Source: Protonemura montana (lineage: Eukaryota > Arthropoda > Insecta > Plecoptera > Nemouridae). Taken from it: a DNA stretch of 64,000 nucleotides. This document shows, in pieces, positions 38,473 through 48,212 of this stretch. Position 1 is the first letter of the stretch, and every line of letters starts with the position of its first letter. Made by a program: the position numbers and the translations under genes. Under the pieces are notes generated by a model, which was not told where the DNA came from, did not search any database, and saw nothing but the letters and a program-made list of their open reading frames with translations. Where the stretch lies: assembly GCA_947568835.1 (NCBI GenBank), contig OX387609.1, positions 6,959,660 through 7,023,659 on the forward strand, given 5' to 3'.

Positions 38473-39810
38473 AGGTAGAGCGGGGGTGGCGGATAGTGCT
38501 GCCCCTGGCCAGAATCATGTCTGCCGGTAGCGTTGTTTAGCGTTCCTTTAGCCCCGAGAAGGGGTCTAGGATTGATCGACTGCGCCCATTGGCCTTGACC
38601 AGGTCTTGTGGGCGTCTTTGTCACTACATTGCGTACGATTTGCCTTGGAAAGGCCTGACATTCGACAGTTTTCACTAAAACAAACACATTTTGTGGTTGG
38701 GCCTGGATTTGCCGATTGCTTTAACTGATTACAAATGTCTGGTTGGTTATGTATCTGTTTTAGATGATCTGTGTTTTAGATTATTTTGTACCTTGTCGTT
38801 GAAGAGTACATTCGTTTGTGAGATATTTACCAATACAGATCTCAATAGTTGCAAACATTTCTACGTCATTGTTAGTGACTTTGTGTAACAATTTTTTTGC
38901 TCAACAACCAGATAAATCTCAAACTAAACAGTTAAGGAATTGGTAAAACCAGCTCTTATAACCCCAGGTGAATACTTTTTGCAAAAAAAATCATGGCTAA
39001 AAGGTGTTCACTGCTACAATCAATGTTGTTGGGAAAGTCAACTCAGAAAACCAACACACTGATCAGGATTGTAACAGAATGCTAAAACCAGCAGAAAACA
39101 AAAGGAATACTAATAATTGCGAGCTTGAATCATTTCACAGCGATAAGGCGTAGGGTGAAATTCTTGCACAATTCCATTTATAAAAACGTTGGGAAAGTGT
39201 TCTTAGCTTGCTCACCGGCTTGTCAAATGCCATAAACGATGGAAGTCAATCAAAAGCCGTAACAAAGTATTTCACAGACAAATCTATCCTATTGTTATTG
39301 TGTCAAGTTAATGCTGAAATGCGTCATAAAATACCATCCCCACCGATTTTGGATTCAATATCACGCTTACAATTATGACGTATTAGACAGATTTAATGCC
39401 ATGACACAATACCAGCGACGAACAAACTAGATAAAGATATAGTCGGTTTTTAATCAAATTCGTGCGACAGAGAAATGGTACCACCGCATCTTCTCTTTCT
39501 ACACTGAAAGAACTTTAAGTCGCCAATGATCAAAATGCTCTAAAAGTTCAAACGAGATATCAAACAGCCGCGTACCAAGGATGGAATTTCGACAGTGATT
39601 TTTCGGTGTCGTAAACGATGATGCACGACGGAAGTGTATCAAGTAGCAATAAACATTTTGGCACAGGCAAAAAGGCTCAAATCACATGCCATATCAAGTT
39701 GAGCATTTCCAATCTTGTGAGTCACTGTCATCAAAGACTTTAATTTAGTCGATTATTTAATTACTCTATCCGCAGCTTGGAACGATACCTCTTTGAAAAA
39801 TAAAGATGAA
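38473..39810 (+). other. Probable Tet 3' untranslated region
   Basis: GC-richer sequence follows the stop to about 38690 and then turns AT-rich. AATAAA words at 39648-39653 and 39799-39804 are candidate poly(A) signals. The true end cannot be fixed without transcripts. Confidence 0.35.
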
Positions 39811-42327
39811 TGATGTACAAAAATTAATCACATGACTATCACTGCCTTAATTTTGTCGCGACGTAATTTTTTTTTGCTTGTTTATTTTATATTTGTCGCC
39901 CTGTGAGCGCCTGCGTTTTTAATTTATTTACTTGCATGTAGTAAAATATGCGTCCGTTTATTTCTGAACGGTGTAGATTTAATTTTGTAATTTTTTTATT
40001 CGTTTTGTTTTATTTGAGTTTGATCTGAAACCGTTTTTTTTTTTTAAATCAGTCTCACAAACTAAACAGCGTACAAATATTAATCAAGACGCACGCTCAT
40101 TTTCACGTCATCACAGCTTTGCGAACGAAGATACACCACATATCTCAGGCCTCGTAAATGTTTCGAGTCAACACGTCTTATCGACCACATTGGTCTGGAT
40201 CACGATACAAACATCAACATGCATTCGAGACATTTCAAAGCTTTCGGATTTGTTTTTTTAAATCCGTCTTACGATTACGATCCACGATTCTTACATAGCT
40301 AGTCTCCGCCGAGGTATTATTTAACGAAGTTACATCGAAATCGGATTTCTATCGGAAATTCCGCCGAGTTACGTATCTTCAAACTATATGCCGTTGCATT
40401 ATCAGAATTTTACTACCTTATTTAATTATTTAGTATCGAAACGCATTTTTATAGTTTTTAATTTCGGTACCAAAACACCTTTACGGCATTGCCCGTGGAT
40501 CTCAACAAGTCCTATGTACATTCTTATCAGTCACACTAATTAATTTAATAATTAGATCGTCTTATTTATTGCCGAAACGCGAGTCAACGGATAATTTATG
40601 CATTTAATTCGTAGTGTATCGTGAAAAGTTTTTTTTACCATCATAAATAATTTTAGAGCGTGAAGCGCGATATTAATTTAGCCGGGATGTCGTTTCTATT
40701 GCTGTTTGATTCCATAGGTCAGACTTTGTACATAGTTTTGCGGGGCGAAATTCTTTGGATAGTTTTGTGTACGCGACTGCATTTCTCCCAAGAACCCAGA
40801 ACTGAGTAGCCTTTAGGTCTGTCGTTGACAAGGTCCAAGGTCTGAACACCAGGCCTGGTACCTTGCCGGACGTGGGCAAAATTTAGCTCATAGGAATTTT
40901 GTCAAGTCATTTTTTAACTATATACATAATAATAACTAGGCTCTAGTGATGATTAAAAAATGAAAATACAAAGCTCACCCTTTTGTAAGCATATTTTTTT
41001 CCCAAATGTCGAATGGTAATATTTAATAACGGTAATAATTTATGAAAAAAATTAATATAAAGGATCTGTATTTTATAAGAATTGTAGAATTTAGAGCAAT
41101 ATTAATAAGTGGAACATTACTGTGTGCGTTGTGTCCTGAGGAGGGTAAACCAAAGGCGCCGAGCGAATTGGCACGGGCATTCCGTAGAATTTTCGTCCAG
41201 GCTTGCAGATTTGTCTAAGATGGCGGATTAATATATTTTTACAAATCGGCAAATTTTGGTTGACAAGCCCAAATTTTGTTTAACGCGTCAAAGTGCCAAT
41301 AAATAATATCGCAGCAAAAATATAATCACTTTAACAAAATAAAGGTGATTCGATTATAGCATTTTCGTGTTACCTACTTTGCAACTGTCATTTTAAATCA
41401 GGTGACAATTTTTAGCCATTTTTCTTAATTGAGAGCATAAAGCTTAACGTCCTTCCAAAAGAAACAAGCGCAGAGCATGTGACATTTTTATAAGGAAAGT
41501 TAAAAAAAAATTAATCAAAAAAATTGAGCGCTTAGTGGTTTTGTTCAGGAGAAGAAACGACATAGCGAGATATTTTTTCCGTAGAAATTACCGATGTAAG
41601 GGTGTGAGTAGTCGGGAACTCGTCGTTTCAAGATTATGATGAAAAACAAACACAAACGTATTTATATTAAAAATAAGGATACTTTGTAAATATATTTTTG
41701 ACACAAACCAGAATCAAATGGAAGCCATAAGAAAGTAATAATCTACCCAAAACATCTAGAACGATAAAAATAGCTTGACGGTCTTGTACAAATTTCCTCT
41801 AGAATTTTAGAAAAAAAAAACTGTTCAGGGACTATTCTATTCAAATAGCATCTTAAACAATGTGTTCTTTATAGGAAACCAAAAAGCGTTGGCGTGAAGA
41901 GTCCACACTATTAACTCTGTAAATCCAACAGTCGAATCTTCAAAAGAGGTTTTTTATGTTTTTTTTCTAAGTTATTGAAAATAATTGTAACAATAATTAG
42001 GATCTAGTTAATTAGAACATTGTACGCGTACATTCTAGCCACCTGTAGCAGGGATCAGTAGCGACCAGTAATAATTGATTGTAATTGTGTCATGTGAATA
42101 ATAATATTCCGCCAAATTATCGTATCTTCTTATTAACTTACTTCCCATCACTATCCCAAATCCCAAATTCCCACTGGAATGACCACGGACTCGTGTCAAT
42201 GGGTCATGTCAGATCTTCTATCGAGCTTGAAAAAAAGTAGGTAAACAAATCTGCCAGTCGGTTCTCTACCGACTGTGGAGGTGCAATGATTCAGCAGAAT
42301 CCAGCGGCCCGCGACATTGTCTTTGAT
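39811..42327. other. AT-rich intergenic sequence, nothing recognised
   Basis: No open frame or splice pattern of note. It may include more of the Tet 3' untranslated region. Confidence 0.5.
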
Positions 42328-42690
42328 TGATTGATTATTGGGGTTTAACGAGTGAAGTTTAGCGAATGAGTGGATGATGATGAGGATGATGATGAACCTA
42401 ACCTAGCCTAGAGTGGAGAAGGGGCAACCTGGTGCCGGCACGTAGCCTACTGCTGTCGAAGAGCACCAAGGGAACCACCGGCATTATGTACCTTCCGAAG
42501 GACGGTACAAAGCGAACAACAGGATTCCTCCACAAATCCATGATGTTGAGAAGTTAATATGAAGTATACTTCAATACTTCAAATCAAGTACAATACCCAT
42601 GAATTCATATGAAAAGGCTGTACTAACTTGCATCCTTCCAGCCAGAACTGGTCATGTATTTGATGGTCACCCATCCAATACGACATTGTC
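42328..42690 (-). repeat. 5S-derived SINE, longest copy (copy 3)
   Basis: Minus orientation. The 5S-like head is partial (aactggtcatgt...cacccatccaatac, 42647-42685). The body has ccttccgaaggacggtacaa, ccacaaatcc, ggtgccggcacgtagcctac and the tail tgatgatgaacctaacctagcctag. The 3' end runs into gattgattgatt-type simple sequence at about 42330. Confidence 0.7.
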
Positions 42691-42781
42691 GTTACAATGA
42701 AGAAATGTCAACCAGCATTTTAGTTTGTATGCCCAAAGATTAGTTCCGAGGTGACCGACAGGTAGCTCTATCTTACACTTA

Positions 42782-43217
42782 TTTGTCATTTATGGGCACT
42801 TTGGCATGTTCCTTCAAACCCGAGCGTTTTAAGTCTGGAGAAGGTCGATAATGCAGATAGACTGCGTCTGAGATCAGTGGTCTGAGACCCGCTTCTTCCA
42901 AGTAGGTACGTAGGAAGTCGGGTTCGAGGTGAGTGCGTTGTTTTCTGGACGCTATCGAGTCATGGGACAGTGCATAGAAGAGCCACTTGAAAAGTGGTCC
43001 GTAACTCGAGACCGACGGTCGAGAGAAGTGGGCCAATTTTCAAATGCTTGACTACAGTCCTTAGCTGCTCCTGCGTCTGGGCCACTTGGCACAAGGGCAA
43101 TGCTTTCGATATCCGGTCAATTATGTTTACGGCGGATGATATTAAATCATATAATATATATTGAGTAATGTTTCGGTGCTCGTCCAAAGTTATGGCGACA
43201 ATATAATATAAAAACAA
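42782..43217 (-). pseudogene. Decayed coding-like region of unknown origin
   Basis: Two overlapping minus-strand open frames of 85 codons each overlap at 42960-43036. Their composition looks protein-like (for example LDEHRNITQYILYDLISSAV and EPDFLRTYLEEAGLRPLISD), as if a single frame had been broken by an indel. I do not recognise a family. It could be an old transposon fragment or chance. Confidence 0.2.
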
Positions 43218-43387
43218 AAATCATCACGATTTAAAATGCTTGGAAAATGTGCCGTCAGAAAGAGAAAATTACAATCCTGGAAGTTTAGTTCCAGGTTTGC
43301 TAACAGATGACGTCGGCTTTCAGTAAGGGCCAACATCAAATATCAACAGTTTATATCCATGTAAGAAAAACACGTTATACATGCATA

Positions 43388-43480
43388 TCGGTAGGGTCGT
43401 GTGGTCATGCTGCGCGATTCACATGCGGGAGGTCTGAAGTTCGATCCCCGAGCACGCCGCGGCTGGTAGTGCTTTTTGAC
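43388..43480 (+). repeat. tRNA-like SINE head
   Basis: gggtcgtgtggtcatgctgcg resembles an A box and gaagttcgatccccgag a B box, spaced as in a tRNA. The acceptor stem does not pair as in a working tRNA, so this is read as the polymerase III promoter of a SINE. Confidence 0.5.
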
Positions 43481-43562
43481 ATTCTTTGCAAGTGGTATCT
43501 TTGATTTGATAGCTATGTTTAAGCTTCTGTTTATCCCAAAAATTCGCCAGAAAGCATGGCAG

Positions 43563-43642
43563 TATCTGTGGTCAAGTGGTTAGACTGTCAGGATCATGCA
43601 GAATCTTGAAGGACCCAGTTCAAATCCCGCTCTCGAAAGAAT
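43563..43642 (+). repeat. Second tRNA-like SINE head
   Basis: ctgtggtcaagtggttagact resembles an A box and cccagttcaaatcccgctc a B box. It lies 83 bases after the preceding tRNA-like unit. Confidence 0.5.
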
Positions 43643-43856
43643 ATTTTGATTGCAAATGCAAACCCTAGGCGTACAAATTCGAACCTTGAAGCCAGATCCT
43701 CACACAGCGAAAAAAAAAGTAATGTACGGACGCCAAGAAAAGTTTTCACAAATGGGACAAAGAAGGCCGTGGACAAAACTAGCAGCCCACGTGTGCAGTC
43801 GAGGTACTGTGATGCGAAGCGAAGAACTATGTACCTCTGGGAAAATATAAAATAGT

Positions 43857-44622
43857 TGTCAAGTTCCGATTGTAGTACCAATTTCTGCCAACAGGTGGCT
43901 CTGATGCTAGTTTTGTACTTAACTCTAGTTCCCATGTTCCTATATACTTGATGCTAGTCTTAGGAGCTGCACACGGGGTATAGGTGGGGTTTGGGGTCGT
44001 GGGAACGTCCCGCAAAATTGGCGGGCGCGACTGGCGCGAAGCGCCAGGAGCGCCCGGCAATTTTGCTACTGTCTTTAACAAACGCCCAAAAAAATAAAAG
44101 AATGGTCTCCGAAGTTTCTTTCACTGTAGAAGTTTCAATAACTATATTAGCCACTTTCGTGACTCAACCAACGCTCATTTTTAGTTGATAACAAAAATCC
44201 TCTCCCAGCTCGGGAAACGAACACGGGGCTTCAAGCATGCGGACCGTGGGACCTTACCATACGACCACACGGGCACAGTTGCAGGGAGAGTTTATTCTGC
44301 GAATATGAATTGAATTGCAAAATACACTTGATAATAGCTCCAGCCCGTATGGTCGCGCGGCGAAGCTATAATTTTATTTTTTTGGGCATTTGCGTACACA
44401 GTATAGCAACATCGACGGGCGCTCCTGGCGCTTAACGCCAGTCGCAACCGCCAATTTTGCGGGCCGTTCCCACGACCCGAAAAGCCACCTCTACTCCGTT
44501 TGCAGCTCCTACGTCTAGCATCAAGTATATAGGAACGGGAACTAGAGTTAAGTTACAAAACTAACATGAGACGCACCTGTTGGCAGAAATAGGTACTACA
44601 CTCGGGACTTAGCCATTTTTGA
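43857..44622. repeat. Large inverted repeat: two SINE copies head to head
   Basis: The arm at about 43857-44102 is the reverse complement of 44363-44622 at high but imperfect identity. Shared blocks include cgtgggaacg-cccgcaaaattggcgg, ctctagttccc, cctatatacttgatgctag, ggagctgca and ctgccaacaggtg. The interior holds a tRNA-like head on the minus strand (44290 to 44200, gcccgtgtggtcgtatggtaagg ... gtgttcgtttccc) and a shortened one on the plus strand at 44343-44368. The simplest reading is two copies of one tRNA-derived SINE inserted in opposite directions. Confidence 0.7.
44025..44060 (+). other. GC-rich hairpin inside the SINE arm
   Basis: cgggcgc-ga-ctggcgc-gaa-gcgccag-ga-gcgcccg forms two 7-bp stems separated by a tandem G-A/G-A mismatch and closed by a GAA loop. 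A decayed version occurs in the opposite arm near 44415-44450. Confidence 0.7.
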
Positions 44623-44684
44623 TATTTTTTCCGTTCATAGTTTTTAGCTTTGCATCTTATAGACACCAAAAGAACCTCCCTTGG

Positions 44685-44760
44685 CTTGGTGGTCTTTTAG
44701 GTTAGTGGAGAAGCTGCCCTATCGTGAAGGTACCACATTCAAATCCAGTTCGGGTCAAGT
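44685..44760 (+). repeat. Third tRNA-like SINE head
   Basis: ttggtggtcttttaggttagtgg and cacattcaaatccagttcggg have A-box and B-box character at tRNA spacing. A decayed A-box-like word (gtggcccaagcggc) also occurs near 44955. Confidence 0.4.
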
Positions 44761-45639
44761 TTTGATTTAATTTTGATTTAATTAACAACAGGCTGAACAT
44801 ATTGATCTTCGATTGAAAATGTCTGAGAAATTCACAATCAAAAAGCACGGCGTTACCCCAGAGTACCTACTCTGTTGGGACATCAAGTACTAATTAATAT
44901 AATGTCAATGCATCAGTGATCGGTCGGTAACTACTGTGTACCTACTCGCTGTGTGGCCCAAGCGGCCGAATAGGAAACAACTGCACATTTTATAACAGCT
45001 TCACGGTCCATGCTAGACCTGGTTGTCTGGACTACAAGTGTAACTTAATTTGTATTCTTTTGATTAATACAAGAAAGATTCCTGATAAACTTTCTCAGAC
45101 CGAAAATTCGGTCTCGAGACGAGAAAATTCGGTGCCGTCCCACAGTTTCAGGGCCGTACCGGACAAACCATTCAACTCGGAGGCAAAAAAAACAATGTGT
45201 CAGCAATAGAAATAATGTGGTCATCATCGTATTAAGTTTGGCCAATTTCTAAGAGGTAAAGGTCAATTTTTCAAAAAAATTAGTTGAATTGATATGGAAT
45301 GACCCATATAATCCACTAGTTTGTTCAACAGTTCTGCTCAATATCAATATAACACATTTATGTATAACTATTTTTACAATAGTATATAGGGGTGAGATGA
45401 CTAAGATATACCTAATCTTTGCATGCCTCTAGTTTTCACAAACTCTGTGAAAGTATTGAATAATTTCATATGAGAACTGGTGTTTGGTAGGGTAGGTTCA
45501 ATTTCTGAAGTTTTAGACAGGATAGCAGATTGGATTGAGGAGTCAATGAAGACACTATTACATATCAAGTAATGATTTATTTCATACTCTTCTTTACATA
45601 CAACCTAGTCAAGAAGTGAAACGTAAATTGTTCAATTAA

Positions 45640-45875
45640 TGGGACACGAGTTCGGCAGAACGTGAGAGGCTGGATCGATGCAATGCAGTTAGCTGTCGGG
45701 ATATAGCGTCACAACTGACCGGCATCAGCTTGGCAACAAGCTGGTACACATTAGTGGTTTATAAAAAAGCAGAAAGAATCGCAGAGAAAATCAAGCAAGG
45801 TTTATTCCCTTTACCCATTAGCTATTCTAACATGATCTTTCCTGTGGTCTCGTTACCTAGCAAATCAGTGCCATA
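45640..45875 (+). other. Open frame without start, origin unknown
   Basis: A frame open for about 78 codons reads SAERERLDRCNAVSCRDIAS and then LATSWYTLVVYKKAERIAEK, with a possible donor after the Gln codon of ...IKQ (g/gtttat). There is no ATG and no clear acceptor. It could be an exon fragment or a transposon remnant. Confidence 0.2.
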
Positions 45876-46296
45876 GTTTTTTGGTGCTTGCGTAGGGTGC
45901 CATGAATTGCAAAGGATAGAAATTTAGCAGCAAGGAATGTCCCTAGCTAAGAATAGCATAACTTCCAAAGAAAAATCTTCCACTTGAATCACATGAGAGC
46001 TGTCGAAAATGGTTCATGCATATAAACTAGATCTGAATATCTTAAGAAACATACAAATAAAATTAAAATACTTCCCACGGGCAGTAAGTCATGTACGAAT
46101 CTGCATTGCATCCTTGTGACTTCAGTTTGATCCTGATGGCCAGATACCCTGATCCTGATTTTCCGTGATATCCAACGTTCTTCCAGCAAAAAGGTACGTC
46201 TGTCATCTCACCCCCTTCCTCATCCTTTCTCAGCCCCTTCACTCTAGATCCAGGCAAGCAAATGTAGCATTTGGAAAGTTGTCTTTCCATAACAAG

Positions 46297-46315
46297 CCCC
46301 CCCCCCCCCCCCCCC
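46297..46315 (+). repeat. C19 homopolymer
   Basis: Nineteen consecutive C in intergenic sequence. Confidence 0.95.
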
Positions 46316-46599
46316 TCAGCAGGGTTGAGTCAACTACACTTTGTATTCAAGCTTGTGTAGAGCCTTTTGAACAAATACGTACCACTTTCAGCGGCTCTCT
46401 GGACGTGAAACTTACCAATTACTCCCAGTGCACGTTCGAACATCGTGAAACGCTCAACCGCCATCTAGTAGAGGCAAGCAGACACACTGAGTTAGCAGGA
46501 TTGTCAGCAGTCGGAGATGGTACCTACTCCACTTACACAGTAGCATATCTCATATCTAATGTACTCACAGGCTAAGTACCTCATTGATAATAATTTGTT

Positions 46600-48138
46600 T
46601 ATTGTTGATTGTTTTGCACTGGCAATCTGTTATTATTTATGGCTTGATTTTGTATGATGCATGTTATTTGAATTATATCTAAATATAGTTATTAAAAATT
46701 GAGTTAAGAACATAAAAGTATCGACTGTTCTTTTGAAATAAATAAGTCACTGAATTCTGTGTGGAATAAGTCATTTGATACGCTTGAGCAAGCTTAAGCT
46801 GCCGAGATTGTGCTAAAATGCACTATCAGACTATAAATATATCTACACATTCTAGAGTTTTAGAAAAATTTGTTGGCATGTTGTTCCATCATTCAAGAAT
46901 CAATCTTTCCTAGTCTCTAAATATTTAAACTAAACGCAAACACCGCAACCAAATCTGGTCATTTCAATTAAATTAATTCATTTCTGTAAGGTTTTGATTA
47001 CTTAACTGTATCGTCAATTCTCGGGATCCACATTACGATGCGTTGTCTGATCATATACTCAGTTGGCCTCATGAGCAAAATTGCCTGCGGGAAACATCGG
47101 CACACGGCAAAGAATGCCGATAGCAACAACCAACTCGATACTCCAGCGTGATCAAAGTCGCAGCCGTAAATAAAATGTTTTGTTTTTAAATAGACGTTCG
47201 TTGTGCTAGTTGTTGGAATCAGTTATGTACTAGGACATTTACGCTATTTTCTTTACTTAAAGAACGTTGTTTGTATATTTTGTTTGATCAAGTTAGCTCG
47301 TAGATTTGGCCATATAGATTGGCCTAATTGTAAAAATTATAGCGAAAAAACAAACAAACATATGTAGTCATTATTCTTCGTCATTGGTCGCATATTTTCT
47401 TAAGATTACCAAGGTCAGGTGTGACTAAATTATCAAGTCATTTCTTATTTTGTTCCACGTGATTATTATTATTTGTAAAATTGTACAAAACAAACTGTCA
47501 TATTGTTACCATTAAAAAAAAATCAACCAACACTGGTTTTCTGAACAGGAAAGAAACTCAGGTATAAACTTGTACTGCATAGAAATAATTTTCTAATAGA
47601 TTAGGATAAGAGTTTTCTCCGGCGCTTCGCACCTGACAATCACACCTTTTTAAAATCGAACACATCTCGTGCTTGTTTAAGAACTGAAAATTGAGATTTG
47701 TTTTTAGATACCAAAGCATCAAATGCAATTGAATACTTTCTTTAAGGTGTCTGATTTCATAAGTCAAGGCTTGTAAGACAACCACAAAACCAAACAGCTA
47801 TTTTTTCGTGCACAAACACGCTTCGACTACACAGTACACAGTCAATTCTGTCTATTTTTTACGGTAAAAGTTTCTATCGATAGAAATACGACTACAAGAA
47901 TGGCATAATCATTTCAATTAACAAGTATGCGTTCAATTGGAGCCAACTCAACTTCGTCAGCATTCCCAAAATTAAAATCAAATCATACACAAAGAACCAC
48001 AGTTATTCCAAAATGAGGTAACTGCACATGATTCTGTACTCTCCATACTTTCTCTTCTTGACACTGTCATAAATTATGAATAATTCCGCAGACTAAAAGC
48101 ATCGCGTTAATTTCCGCGGCTAGCTTTTCTCGCCCGGT
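46600..48138. other. Intergenic; 3' flank of the RGG-protein gene
   Basis: AT-rich sequence with no supportable exon. It should include the 3' untranslated region of the minus-strand gene ending at 48139, but no clear AATAAA in minus orientation lies close to that stop. Confidence 0.45.
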
Positions 48139-48212
48139 CTAATAGCGCCGTGGGGGAGGTGCCCCGTAATCACGGCTCACCTGTTGTTGGCCATAGCCAG
48201 CCGATCCTCCAC
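48139..48212 (-). CDS. RGG-protein terminal exon
   Basis: Encodes GGSAGYGQQQ then VSRDYGAPPPRRY and TAG (48141-48139). Acceptor ttggttacag. The codons for the last Gln and Val contain cag/gtgagc, a good donor, so either the exon runs through to this stop or an alternative splice skips the last 13 residues. Confidence 0.75.

Noticed and set aside
46165-46575. 136-codon open frame spanning the C19 run
   Set aside because: Its poly-Pro comes from the homopolymer and the remainder has no domain or splice support.
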